Origin: Cacajao melanocephalus
Lineage: Eukaryota; Chordata; Mammalia; Primates; Pitheciidae
Length of the DNA: 64,000 bases
Assembly: GCA_963573385.1 (NCBI GenBank)
Contig: CAUYLG010008956.1
Span: forward strand, 1 to 64,000
Direction of reading: 5' to 3'
A program made the translations under genes and the position numbers. Below are positions 1 through 12,130 of the stretch, piece by piece (position 1 is the stretch's first letter; each line of letters starts with the position of its first letter). The notes under the pieces were generated by a model. It ran no database searches and was not told where the DNA came from. It saw only the letters and a program-made list of their open reading frames with translations.

Positions 1-41
1 TAGAGACAAGTTTTTGTCATTTTGCCCAGGTTGGTCTCAAA
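1..41 (-). repeat. Alu fragment (minus), cut by window start
   Basis: Reads like the reverse complement of the middle of an Alu monomer (tagagacaag...gcccaggttggtctc), diverged, then stops matching after about base 41. Confidence 0.5.
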
Positions 42-182
42 GAGTTTGTAGTGATTTTGCATTTCACAGGTTTAAATAAAATATTGGTCGGCTGCTTGTT
101 TGTTATTTTCATCTCTTATTCCTTCCTGTCTCCATTGTTAAGCACAATTATTGGCATAAAAGAGGTTTTTAATACCCATTTT

Positions 183-330
183 TAGACTGCATTCCAGCCT
201 GGGCAATAGAACAAGAATCCTGTTCTCTCTCCCTCTTTCTCTTCCTCTTTCTTTCTCTCTTACATTCTTTTTTTCTTTCTTTCACTCTCACTTTCTTTCC
301 TCTCTTTTTCCTTCTTTCAAAAAAAAAAGT
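183..330 (+). repeat. Alu 3'-end stub with polypyrimidine block and A-rich tail
   Basis: Bases 183-220 match the last part of Alu (gcattccagcctgggcaa). A 91-base T/C-only-like block (228-318, with a few A) follows, then an A-rich run. The pyrimidine block recurs almost unchanged at 38815-38907. No clear target-site duplication was found around this copy. Confidence 0.6.
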
Positions 331-609
331 AAAAAAAAAAAGGTTGAAATTATGTAAAAAAAAATTTACAATTGAAAAATGCAGTTACAAAATTTAAAAA
401 ATATGTGTATAATGACAGATATAATATACACAAAGAGAAAAGAAATTGAAAAAAGAATTTCTGATCTAGGTTAGAAAAATATCCAGAATGAAGTATGAGA
501 AAACAAAAGGATGTAAAGCCAGAAGGGAGAATATCTGACTTGAACAATATAATAAGAAGGTCTAACTAATGTGTGTGATTATAGTCACAGGAAGAAAAAA
601 AGATTCAAA

Positions 610-960
610 AAGTTGTGTTATTTGAAGAGAAGGTACCTGAGAATTTTCCAAAGCTAATGAAAGTTTATGAAGTCTACAGATTCAAGATGCTTTCTCTATA
701 AACTCTCTACAAACCAGGACAAAAATATAAGACAAAACAAATTCCAGCCACATTATATTAAAACCGAAAATCAAACCAGAATCCTTAAAAGCAACCAAAG
801 AACAAAAGGCAGACAATGAATTGTAGCTGAAATCTGACTAGAAACCAGAATAATATCTGGAAGACCGTGGAATACTGTCCTAAAGTGCTAAAAGGAAACA
901 GCATCTACTTAGAATTTCAGAACCAGCGAAACCACCCTCCAGAAATGAGAGGGAGAGACC
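610..960 (+). repeat. Old L1M fragment, ORF1-side (plus)
   Basis: Phrases such as gagaattttccaaagctaatg and later lysine/asparagine-rich A-heavy sequence resemble the 5'/ORF1 part of old L1M elements. The segment is too decayed to translate. Confidence 0.4.
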
Positions 961-1043
961 ACAATTCAGACAAGATGGCATGGACTTGTCCCTCCTGGCT
1001 CCCCCCACTGCATAAAGTTATAACCCAAGAAAGAAAACACAGC

Positions 1044-1310
1044 TGTGCTGGTTAATGTTTTGTGTTAAGGTGGCTGGGCCACAGTGCTCAGATATGTGGC
1101 TGAACATGATTTTGGATATTCTGTGAGGTTGCTTTTTGGATAAGATTAACATTTAATAGTTGGACTTTGAGTAAAGCAGATTACTCTCCACAATGTGGTT
1201 GGGTCCCATCGAGTTAGTTGAGGGCTTTAATATAAAACATTGACCTCACACAAGCGAGAAGTTCTGCCAGCTGCCTCTGAACTCAAACTGCAAGTGTGTG
1301 TATATAATAG
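1044..1310 (+). repeat. Old ERVL/MaLR-class LTR fragment
   Basis: Begins tgtgctggttaatg and carries the motifs ggctgggccacagtgctcagata, ggataagattaacattta and gactttgagtaaagcagatta in the expected order of a common mammalian LTR family. The 3' end is missing or too diverged to place. Confidence 0.55.
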
Positions 1311-1339
1311 AAAGATGTATTTTGTTTCTCCTGTGTTAT

Positions 1340-1584
1340 CCAAATGATAACTTACTAAACCTACTTTTCTGCATCTTGCTTTTTGTACTTAACCCTTTAA
1401 ATACAAAAGTGGTTGAAGAACTTTCCATATTAGCTCATAAATAATTTTTCTTCCTTTTTTCCCTTAACAGCTACATTTTTCTATTGTATGGTTATACAAT
1501 CTTTTTTTTTTTTTTTGCATGAATGTAAGTGTACTGTCTTTATAGGATAAGTTCCTAGAGGTGGAACCGCAAAAAATAAAAAAT

Positions 1585-1622
<38 letters not shown>

Positions 1623-1830
1623 CTCCTCTCTCCCCCTCCCCCTCCCTATCATATTGATAGATATTGACAAATTGCTCTCCATAGAGGTCGTATAAATTTA
1701 CGTTCCTAACAGCAATGTGTGAAAGTGCCTATTTCCTCACAGACTTACCAGCACAATGTGATACAAGCTTTTCAATCTTTTCAAAGCCAGTAGGTTAAGT
1801 AACAAAAAGTCTTTATGTCTATGATCTCTT
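1340..1830 (-). repeat. L1M-type fragment (minus) split by (TC)n
   Basis: Contains the antisense L1 3'-region phrases ggataagttcctagaggtgg and gatagatattgacaaattgc, followed by an agcaatgtgtgaaagtgcc block, in the right order. A simple-repeat tract lies between them. Confidence 0.6.
1586..1647. repeat. (TC)n polypyrimidine microsatellite
   Basis: About 17 uninterrupted CT units followed by C-rich pyrimidine sequence to 1647. Such tracts can adopt H-DNA and are often length-polymorphic. Confidence 0.95.
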
Positions 1831-2254
1831 GTGTAATTGTCACTGTGTTTTTTTGGGAAACAAACAAACTGGGTTTTATTTTTGAGCCAGCTGATCAACC
1901 CCTCCTGTTTCAAACAAGTGCTGGCACCTCAGGTGGTGTCCCTTGCCTTGGAGAAGGGTAGTTTTGCTGGTGTTTGCTGATGTCTGCAGCTGCAGGAAGC
2001 TTTCTCTGTAGCTTTTTATCTCCTCTTCCTCCCACTCCACTTCCACTATTTTCGATGACTTTACACGTATATTTGGTCTTTGTTGTTTTTTTAGCTGAAA
2101 TGAAATTTACATTTTTGTTTCTTATTTTCCCAGTTGCTTTTTAAACAATTTTCAATGTAAGGGAGAAATGTTGACTTTTACCCTGCCAGGTTCAAGCAAG
2201 AAATCAGCCTAGGATTTTTTAAAGCTGCCTAAAGGTAATGCGTATTTATTTTTA

Positions 2255-3010
2255 AATGTTAGGTAGTATGAAGAAAATTTTCATAATCTTCTCTTGCCTT
2301 ATTCTAAACTGCCTTCTTGAAATATCCAATATTAACATTGACATGTTTCCATTAACAACTTTCTCTATTTTATACAAGTATACCAAGGCATACATATCCA
2401 CAAATACAGGCTTCATTGTATATAAAGTTTGTGGTATTCATATTGCTCAGATTTTTTTTCTTTTAACTATGTATAAAGAGCATCCCCTCTGTACTGGCAA
2501 AAAACCATCTAATTCTTTATAGTATCTGCATAATATTCCAGGGAATAGATGTACCACATCTAATTTAATCATTCTCTATTGAAGACTTTCAGATTATTTC
2601 CAGGTATTTGCAACTATAAAAAGTGGGGTAGCAAACATTGATTACACATGCCTTTACACTCAGGTGCTTTGTTTTTCTAAGATCGCCTTCCAAAATTAGT
2701 ATTGCTGGATCAATGGTATTTAACTTAAATACATTACAGTCTACTTTTTGAGAAGTTGTATCAGTTCATCTCTGTACTAAATGAACAGCTAATTTCCTCA
2801 TATCTTTGCTCCTTTTGAAATTACCAATCTTACTGCATCTTACTAATTCAGGGTGGAAATATGTTATCTCATCAATAGGCTAACACAAATAAGAATATCT
2901 TTTATTATCCTTTGTCAGTTTTTAAATTGTCATTTTCTTGTTATTTTGTACAGATTGTTTTAAATTTTAGGACCACTAACCGTTTTTCTTGTGTTAATAC
3001 CTTTTCTGTT
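2255..3010 (-). repeat. L1M-type fragment (minus)
   Basis: Antisense L1 phrases are seen (ccagggaatagatgtaccac, ttgaagactttcagattattt, agcaaacattgattacacatg), all diverged. It is probably part of the same scattered old L1 layer as neighbouring fragments. Confidence 0.55.
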
Positions 3011-4180
3011 TTTTTTTTTTTCTTTTGACTTTGCTTATGATGACTTTGACTTTGTTGACTTTATGATGTCTTTAGTTATATTACTAAAAATTTTTATATA
3101 GACAAATATATCTCTCTTTGCATTTATGGATTTTCTGTCTTCCTCTAGAAAGCTTCTTGTATCTTAAAGTCATAAACATGTTAATAAAATAATTTCACTA
3201 TTTTTATTTTTAAAAATTTAGATCTTCAATCTGCTTTATATGTGGAGGGAGATCATTACTCTCGCTCTAGGAGTGATGACAATAGAGTGAGGATTTTGAA
3301 TATAAGGTCATTGGGTACATTCTTGCCTAGCCCAAGTGAAAACTGGTGAGAACCTGAGATCAGGTAGAGCTTGTGGGATGATGAGTAGAGATGGCTTATT
3401 GAAACATAGAGGTGGAATCTCTTAGGAATTAAAGGCTGACTTCCAGTCTATGGTTGAGTGAGAGGAAGGAAAGTAAGGTCATCTTGGATATTGGGTGGCC
3501 AAAGTTGCTAGCGTCTAAGGCAGGGGCCCTAGGGGTTAAGCACATATGGGTTCAGTTGTGGACTAAGTTGGGGACTGAAAAGATAATCTTACATGAGCAC
3601 ATTGTTAGAAATTTAGATTTTTATATTTATATAACTTAAAAATTATGTAAACTAATTTTAGCCTTAACTCTTGCCTGGTGAATGAACAGACTGCTTCAGA
3701 GTATGATTTTTTTTCTATTAAGTTAAAAAAGTACATTGTATCATGATCTGAAAGTTGAATAATCAAATCTGAGGAATGATCATTTGACCTTAAAAGTAAG
3801 TTTTAAATTATAAAATTAATATAATGATATTATAGAGAACTGGGAAAATGTAAGAAAAGCCACTCATGAATGACTGCTCTTAAGCATCTACCATTTCATA
3901 ATAACCTACTTTCTGCTTTGCTTTTTGGAATGGAAGGTATAGATAACTTTCTGTAGCACTTGCAATAAAATGCCTCTCACACAGTGTGTCGTGGGTGTTC
4001 AGGTAAATAATTGTGGTCAGCACACTACTTTTCTTTTTGTCACCTGGCAAAACTTTAAAGGGGCATATCCCCTTTGTGTTTTAAGAGGTTCTTGCCAGCC
4101 AAGTGTGGTAAGAGTTTGTTTTGGTTCCTGTCTCAGCTAATGTTATCAAACCTGACCAAGTGGGTTGTATGGCCTTATAA
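3010..4180. other. Intronic stretch without recognised features
   Basis: AT-rich with a short T-rich run near 3010. I recognise no repeat family, exon or RNA gene here. Confidence 0.5.
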
Positions 4181-5200
4181 ATGAAACCCAAAAACTCTTT
4201 TGTGGATGGTTTTCTGTCTTCCAGATTTTTGTGAATTGTGCAGTTTACATAAGGCCTGAGGCTGAATTTTGCCCAATACAGTATTTGTGAGATTCACCTA
4301 TACCATTATATGTTGTTGGAGTTTGTCTTTGTTTATTGCTGTGTAGTGTTCCAGTGGGTGAATATACCACAGTTTGTTTTTCTGTTGATGTACACTTGCA
4401 CAGACAGGTTCATTTGAGTCTATTTTAATAGTGTTGCTGTATACATTCTTGTATTAACATATTATTTTGGTAAACTACATGCCCTATTTTTCATCTGACT
4501 TTTTACCTTAATATGTCATAAGTGCCTTTTCTTTAAATACATTTATATTGACATAAAATATTCCATTATGTGATTGTTCCACAACTTAACCTATCCTACT
4601 TTTGGACTTTCAGTTTATTTACAATATTTTGCTGTAATAAACAACACTGAAGTGAACATCCTGGTATAAGCATCTTTGCACATTTTTTCAATTTCTTGAA
4701 GAAAATTCTTATACAGATTGAAATGGTTAGGTCAGTATTTAAGGATATTTGATAATTACTGCCAGATTGCCGTCTAAACATTTATACTTACTTATAGTCC
4801 CTCTACTAATGTATCTGAGTGCCTGTGTTCCCAGAATCTTATTAAATGAAAAATTGCAACTTACTATAATTAGCAGCATTTGGTTATTAGTGATATGTGA
4901 TATTTTATTCAACTACGTGTTGGACATAGATGGTTGGAAAATTGCTTTTTCTCGTGAGCTTTGTCATTTTATCTTTTAGAGAGTTCTCTATTTTTCTTAT
5001 ATTGTACGAGGGTGCTTTAATATATTAGGATAATTATCTTCCTTGGTTTTCCCTAGATTGTTGCTTGACTTTTAATTTTATGCATATTGGTTTTTTTTTT
5101 CTTCTTGCTATGCGATCCTTTATGCAGTAAAAATTTGGGTATTATTTTTAGTTTATTTCTGAAGTTTTCATAAACTTCTACCAAATCTCAATTCCTTTAT
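4180..5200 (-). repeat. L1M/HAL1-type fragments (minus)
   Basis: Several antisense L1-like phrases occur (attgctgtgtagtgttccagtg, aataaacaacactgaagtga, gattgccgtctaaacattt). They match the layout of old L1 3' regions with heavy divergence. Boundaries are approximate. Confidence 0.5.
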
Positions 5201-5458
5201 GAGAAGAACTAATATTGTAAAGATGACAGTTCTTTCCCAAATCAATTGACACATTTCTTAATCTATAAAAAATTCATTTGGATTTTTACTGCTACCTTAG
5301 TAAAATGATTTTAAAGTTCGTCTGGGTACATAAATGGGCAATGTCAAAAAGTCAGGCACTTTTGAAAAATAAAAATGATGAGAGATGATTTGCAATAGGC
5401 CGTAGATCAGCTACTAAGTCATCAGCTTAGAACAGATCAGGCCGGAAAGTCCTGAGAA

Positions 5459-5462
<4 letters not shown>

Positions 5463-5506
<44 letters not shown>
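5463..5506. repeat. (GT)n microsatellite
   Basis: About 22 uninterrupted GT units, then TATGCCTGTCTGTCC. Probably length-polymorphic. Confidence 0.97.
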
Positions 5507-5509
<3 letters not shown>

Positions 5510-6702
5510 CCTGTCTGTCCTATGCATGGGTCAGATAGATTGATCAATAAATGGTGTTAGGATAGTTGACCAACCATGCCAGCTCTGTGAGAATCTAAGG
5601 ATCATTTGTTAGTGACTTAAAGAAACTAAAGTGATAAATGGAAACAAAGTGGAAAATGTATTTCAGTAATAAAGGGTGCTATTCTCAGGCAGGAGAGAAA
5701 TAGAACACCAAGACTAACGTATGCTCACTGAATGTCAAATATCAAATTACCAGGCCAGAGGCTCTGACATTTAGCATAAGTCAGGTGGCACCCCTCGTCC
5801 AATCAGCTGTGCCCCAGTGGTATGACCATTTCTGCACTGGGCCCACTCCTGTACATAGATTAGGGGTGCATTTTAGAGAAGGGCCAGTTCATGGTAGGGT
5901 AACACCCTTGAAGATGAGAGAATGAAAATCAGTGAGCCATACAGCTCAAGCTCCACTTGCTGCAAAGAACAGTCACAGTGAAAGCACATCTCTCATTATT
6001 AGTGTTGTTTTTGTTCTTCGCAGGCCAAGCTCATTTTATCCCCTGTGCCTTAAATGTGAGAGTTTTAATATTTAGGTTTCTCTGTAGTTGTAAGAAATTT
6101 TTTTCAGTTCTAACCCAAACCCACTCTGGTCAAAGAGTAAAGCCCCAGCAACATTTACCCTTAATCACTCTTAGAACTTTATAGTTTTACTTTTGTCTTT
6201 ATAGTAGGTGCATTATCACACATGCAAAAATGTACTGTGGGTTTGTAAAAATCTCGTTCAAGCATTTGTCCTTGACCCTTCTATTTAGGTACTTTTATAA
6301 GCTGTCACTTACGTAGACGTTGACCTTTTATGATGAACCTTCCATTGTGGATTAAGTATTCCTATAATTTCTCTCTCTTTTCTTTTTTCATTTGCAAGGG
6401 TTGTGTTAACCAGTGCCTGTAGACACATCTGTGCTCTTCCTGATGTTAGTTACTTTAGACAATTCTGCTTTTGTTTTGGTCTCCTAGCTTTAAAGTTGCA
6501 TCCATCATCAGCTTCTTCTAAAACTCTTCTAACTCTGTGCTTCTCATGAAAATTAAATTTGAAAAATAGTTAAATCAATTCAGTATTATGTTGGAATAGC
6601 TACTGGAGTTTGTCATCATTGTTTTGACTTAGTATAGAGTTTACCAGATAGTCATTTCTTTGAATGTGAAAAGGTAGATGTTATCAAAGAAAGAGTTATC
6701 TG

Positions 6703-6739
6703 CAGACATGAGAAACACAGAGAATGTTTCTCATGTCTG
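6703..6739. repeat. Perfect 15-bp inverted repeat, 7-base spacer
   Basis: CAGACATGAGAAACA at 6703-6717 is exactly reverse-complemented at 6725-6739. It would fold into a simple hairpin in single-stranded DNA or RNA. Related direct copies of tgagaaacat follow to about 6763. Confidence 0.95.
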
Positions 6740-7687
6740 AGAAACATGTTTGAGAAACATAGGGTTAAGCAAAAGCAAACTGATTCTATACTGACAAACT
6801 TCTTAGGAGCTCTGATAAGCTAATTTGTCTTGTGTAGTCCCACAAAGGCAATACAAGTTGAAATGTTTCTCATATTTATTTCACCTCAGAGCCCCTTTTT
6901 TGGACTGCTTGTGGGAACAATAACCTGAGAAACATACTTGAGGGAAGTGGTGATAAAATTAAATGTTGACATATTAATTTTCTCATTAGTAAATTTTAAA
7001 ACATATCCTCTCTTTTGCCATCTTGGTTGGCTATAAACCAGAGAAATCAATGGAAGGGAGGAGTATCTGAACTGGCTATGTGTCTTTGGGAAACTGCTTC
7101 TGTCTCCTGGAACTGATTGTACTTTCTCATCCTTGAATGACATTGTTATACATACGTGGCCTCTTATTCATGGACATAAGACTTCTCCAGCTTTAAGATG
7201 CTATTTCATTTGTTGCACAGGGACTCTGATGGTGTTTGTTGTAGGAAAAGGAAGAAGCTTTTACCAATTTACAGAAAGTTTTCTCAGTCTCTGACTTGTC
7301 CATTTAGAGCTATTTTATTATTTCTTTACAAAAACAAGTCCTGATGGTTTTTTTTTTTGTTTGTTTGTTTTTTAAGATTTGATATGATCAAAGCTGCCAC
7401 TTCAGTCTTTCACTAACTGGGCTTCTTAGAATCTCATTTAGAATTCTCAGAAACCAAAAGCCAGTGAAATAAAGTGAAAGGAACAGAAATGTCACCTTCC
7501 AGGAAACTCCAAAATGCCATTAACACCTTTAATGAGGCTTTTTAAAGGAAGAATCAGTCTGCATTTTCAGTGGGCTCTCTAGTCTGTTTCTTTTTGCTCA
7601 TCAGGAAGCTAGAAGAAGGCAGCCCATGAGTTTCTTCCCTTGCCTTTGCAGCCTGTGAGTGGGATGTTTCTTCTAATTGACTTAATT

Positions 7688-7715
7688 GAAACCTAGTGGA
7701 AGTACACTAGGTTTC
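7688..7715. repeat. Perfect 11-bp inverted repeat, 6-base spacer
   Basis: GAAACCTAGTG at 7688-7698 pairs exactly with CACTAGGTTTC at 7705-7715. Confidence 0.95.
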
Positions 7716-8036
7716 TTCCTGCCCTCAACCCAACACCACTTGGGCAAAGTGCACTGATGATTTATTTTTGACAAATAGCATTGCTGGAGTAAAAAGTAAT
7801 TTTTTAAAAAAGATAGTTTGAATTCCTGTTGTGATTTGTTGGTTGAATCTTGAGATTAGTTTGCATTATGCAGTCATAAGGTTTTAAATCATTTAGCAAA
7901 AGATTTCTGGAGATTGAGCTGTTCACTTCTCTATGTTTACTACGATTATTTGGAAATGAAAATGGCAGATAACTTTCTTTTAAATAGTAACCAACTTTGA
8001 GGTCTCCTATTCTTAATCATTACATGCAAGACAAAG

Positions 8037-8100
8037 AGGGGTGCAGGGAACTCTGGACCTCAGGTTTTAAAATCTGAGGTCCAGAGTTCCCTCTGCCTCT
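8037..8100. repeat. 64-base near-perfect palindrome (hairpin)
   Basis: Core arms GGGAACTCTGGACCTCAG (8046-8063) and its exact reverse complement (8074-8091) flank a self-complementary TTTTAAAA centre. Counting G-T wobbles, 31 of 32 opposed positions from 8037 to 8100 can pair. It adjoins a MIR but is not part of the MIR consensus. Confidence 0.95.
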
Positions 8101-8104
8101 TTCA

Positions 8105-8335
8105 GAAGACATTTACATAACATTAATGCATGGACTCTGAGTCAGACCAAGACACAGTCAAATCCCAGGTTACCATTGTCTTAGACAGAATATATAATTG
8201 TGCACCTGTTTTCTTATTTGTAAATGGTGGTGGTAGTGACTGTCAATAGGTTTTATGAGAATGTATAAATTTACATATTCATATATTAATGTAGTTTAAA
8301 TAGAGCATCTGGAACATAGTAGATATCCAATCTAA
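8105..8335 (+). repeat. MIR element (plus)
   Basis: Carries the MIR order: tggactctgagtcagac, aaatcccaggttacca, ttttcttatttgtaaatgg, then gagcatctggaacatagtagat. Diverged, with insertions in the 3' part. Confidence 0.65.
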
Positions 8336-8699
8336 TAGAGATAGATCTATTATAATCATTATTATTTTTATTGTAATCATAAGTGTATTCCTTAAACAAT
8401 GCTTCAAACATTTGCTTTATTATTTTTATAGATTATATCATTTTTATTTAGTTTTAGGTTTATTTTATGCTTATGAAAGATACCTTACAGACAATAGTAT
8501 ACTTGACTTCAGTCCTTCAATAGGAAGATGAAGCAGTAGCAGCAATACTGTGTCTCTCTAATGAGCTGGAATATTACTGATAGCTTTGAAGCCCCTATGA
8601 GATTACTCCCAATGAAATCCTTTCTCTTTTCCTTAGAAATACCACATTTCATTTTGGTTTTACTATACTAATTCCTAGAAAATAGTTTTTTGACTATGT

Positions 8700-9689
<990 letters not shown>

Positions 9690-9690
<1 letters not shown>

Positions 9691-10282
9691 GAGGTGTTTC
9701 CCCACAATACCATCTTTTCTGCTGCTGAGAAAATTGCAAAATAAGTTTATTTAACTATGTTTTATCCTTTTGAAAAAGAGAGTTTATGGATTTCTAGTTT
9801 GTATTTTATAGTCATATAGTTAAAATTTTAAGGGATATAGTATACATAAAATACTACTTTTAAAAATATTAGAATTATTTTACTTTAGAAAAATACTGTA
9901 CTTTTATTTTTATAAAATAATTTTATAATTATTTGTATTATTTAATTTTGCAATTACATATAATAGTTAACATTTAGAACTTCAAACCATAAAAGTTTAG
10001 AACTTTTAGATATTGCCTTTTGGCATTTGTGGAAAGCCATACTAAGTCTTACATATGGCTCATTTTGGTACAAAGAATAATTTTGCTATTAAGAATTGGG
10101 ATGATGAAACTAGCAGATGACCCGTTATTTTCTCTCTTTCTCTGCAGCCTTGCTGAGGTCATTTGTAAATATTTGTTAAGTCCATAGAAACATACTACCT
10201 TATATAAACACTTACATATAAACACTATATTTAACTGCTTTAATAACAAAATAGATTGATTTTGTTCGTGTAGAGCTTTTAT
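9690..10282. other. AT-rich intron between Alu and exon
   Basis: Very AT-rich (notably 9840-9990), with no recognised repeat or exon. The splice acceptor tract begins at its 3' end. Confidence 0.5.
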
Positions 10283-10321
10283 CTAGCTCTCAATTTGTGG
10301 TCTTTCATTTTGGTTTCCCAG
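10283..10321 (+). promoter_or_regulatory. MYRIP: Splice acceptor of the MYRIP first coding exon
   Basis: A T-rich tract ending in ttggtttcccag leads into the exon, matching the mammalian 3' splice-site pattern (pyrimidine tract, CAG). The exact AG is inferred from sequence; no closer AG precedes the ATG in a better context. Confidence 0.75.
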
Positions 10322-10355
10322 GTCTTGTTTTATCATCTGTGTTGAGTATTAAACC
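10322..10355 (+). other. MYRIP: 5' untranslated part of the MYRIP exon
   Basis: Thirty-four bases lie between the inferred acceptor AG (10320-10321) and the start codon. They hold no upstream ATG, so translation should start at 10356. The start codon sits close behind a splice acceptor, so at least one upstream exon that is fully noncoding must exist outside the window. Confidence 0.8.
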
Positions 10356-10465
10356 ATGGGGAGGAAACTGGACCTGTCTGGTTTGACTGATGATGAAACA
10401 GAGCATGTTCTTCAGGTGGTTCAGAGAGACTTCAATCTTCGTAAAAAAGAAGAAGAGCGACTAAG
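10356..10465 (+). CDS. MYRIP: MYRIP (Slac2-c) first coding exon, residues 1-36 plus two bases of codon 37
   Basis: MYRIP links Rab27A-bearing melanosomes and secretory granules to myosin VIIa/Va and actin. The exon starts at an ATG in a good context (A at -3, G at +4; aaaccATGG) and stays open for 36 codons, beginning [14 protein letters not shown] and ending in the charged run RKKEEERL. I recognise this as the N-terminus of MYRIP. The related melanophilin shares the LDLS.LTD...HVL.VVQRDF pattern but begins MGKKLDLS and differs after it, so MYRIP is preferred. In the family this segment is the first helix of the Slp-homology Rab27-binding domain; the zinc-finger part lies in later exons that are not in the window. 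The exon ends in phase 2 (AG of codon 37, expected Ser from the known protein) at a canonical GT donor. Only about 4% of the roughly 860-residue protein is here. Confidence 0.95.
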
Positions 10466-10471
10466 GTGAGA
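10463..10471 (+). promoter_or_regulatory. MYRIP: Splice donor of the MYRIP first coding exon
   Basis: AAG|GTGAGA is close to the consensus donor. It falls exactly where the recognised MYRIP protein would switch from ...EERL to the next exon (Ser codon split after two bases). Without splicing, the frame would soon run into intronic sequence. Confidence 0.9.
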
Positions 10472-11990
10472 TGCCTGTATTGCCCAACAGGGCACAGCAA
10501 ACCACATGTGGACAAGCAGAACAGGTTTCCTGAAGGTATTCCCTTCTGCTATTCCTGAGTTTGGACACACACCTATGTTTGCCGGAAGAACGTCCCGTCC
10601 TTTGTAGAAAGGTTTGCCGGTTTCAGAAATGTCAGTTTAGAAATGTGTTACTCAAAATCCAATCAGGGATTTATTGGGGCTGCTAACCCTGTAAGTTGCT
10701 GTTAGCTATAGAATGAGTGGAGCTTGTGGTGAACACGCTGTCTTGAGCTTCCTCTTAGCCTTAGTTTCTTTGTTGGCAGGTATTATGGAAGGATAACCAA
10801 AATGTTAAGTGAACGGTTCTTGTGAGAATTAGTCTCATCCAAGTACAATGTTCTGTTGAACTCTCAGCTACTGTAGCATAGGAAAAGAGCTTAGAAGATC
10901 AGATACAAGGAAACTGACCACCAGGCTGGGATGGGATCACCTGGCTTAGCACTACTTCCCTCATTTTATAGAAGAGGAAACTGAAGCCCAAAGAGGTAGT
11001 CTCCTGACTTCTCTGCAGTTGATATTTCCCCATGAAATGCTCTTGGGAATACTATGGCAGGTCAGTTGGGAAATACTGTGGCAGGTAAGTTCCGACTATG
11101 CCTAAGTTGGAAGAAGAGCGATAGAAATGAGGTCATGTATTAGGCCTAATGTGTTGAAACCCGATGGTAGGTCAGTATTAGGCTCCCTCATCTATAAACC
11201 TATTATTCCTTGGGGTTCCATGGGTTTATTCACAGCACCATCTTCTTCCTTACACACTAAGCAAATACCTGCTTTCTCACTTTGATTATCTGACAGGTAG
11301 AACAGTGCCTAGCACATAGTTTTTAAAATCAATTATTAACAGATTTCTTATCTTTCATCAAACAAGAATATATTTAATCTATTCTATATGTGAGACCAAA
11401 AAATGGTGGAAATAAAGATGATTACACTAAGGTGCTTGTTGCCTAGCAAGGGAGATAACATTGCCAAGAAGTATAAAGTCTGAGGTACTCCAAAGTAGAA
11501 GGAAAACAATCCCTTTTTGGTAGTAGGAAAGATGTACCAGTTTTAAGCTGAGTGAGAAAGGGCATGAGTAGAGCTTTGGCATAATCCTGCATTTCCGTGT
11601 TTACATGGGGCATATAAAAAAGAACGCAGTCAAGGACGTCCCCAAGGTTCTTTGGCTTAGAAAACTGGAAGAATGAAGTTGTAATTCACTGAATATGAAG
11701 ACACAGGAGAAGGGTAGTTGGTAGTCTGTCTCAGGCATCTTCAATTTGAGATGAATATTGGACATCCAAAGGAGATGTCAACTTGGCATTTATGTATTTG
11801 CAACTAGGAATCAAGTGAGAGGTCCAAGTTGGAAATTAAAATGTCATGGAAAAGGTCACCAGAACAATAGGAGAATAGATGGAGCAGGGAAACTAGTACC
11901 CTTGCTTGGCAGTGCTAAGACCTGCTTGAAGTTAGTGGTCACTATTTTACATTGAGACCAGTTTCCACAGGGTAGTGCTCTCCCTGGATT
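10472..11990 (+). other. Unique intron 2 sequence with a MIR remnant
   Basis: Mostly unique. Around 10950-11040, tcattttatagaagaggaaactgaagccca is the reverse complement of the MIR core (minus). Nothing else is recognised. Confidence 0.5.
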
Positions 11991-11999
11991 CTTTCATTT

Positions 12000-12130
12000 T
12001 CTTTCCTCTACTGTACCACTGGAAAGAACCATGTCTTGCTCAGTTTTGTGCCCCAATCTCTGGGCGCAGGGCCTGGCACACAGTGGGTGTGCCCTAAAGA
12101 TCTGTGGAATGAATGGATAAATGTAGATTG
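12000..12130 (+). repeat. L2/MIR-type 3' end (plus)
   Basis: gcctggcacacagtgggtgt followed by ggaatgaatggataa matches the conserved 3' end shared by L2 and MIR elements. The preceding sequence is too diverged to separate the two. Confidence 0.55.

Larger units (their letters stand above)
5510..8030. other. Mostly unique intron 1 sequence
   Basis: No repeat family is recognised apart from a (GTTT)n-like run near 7350-7370. The stretch contains two perfect inverted repeats, listed separately. No coding potential is evident. Confidence 0.5.
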
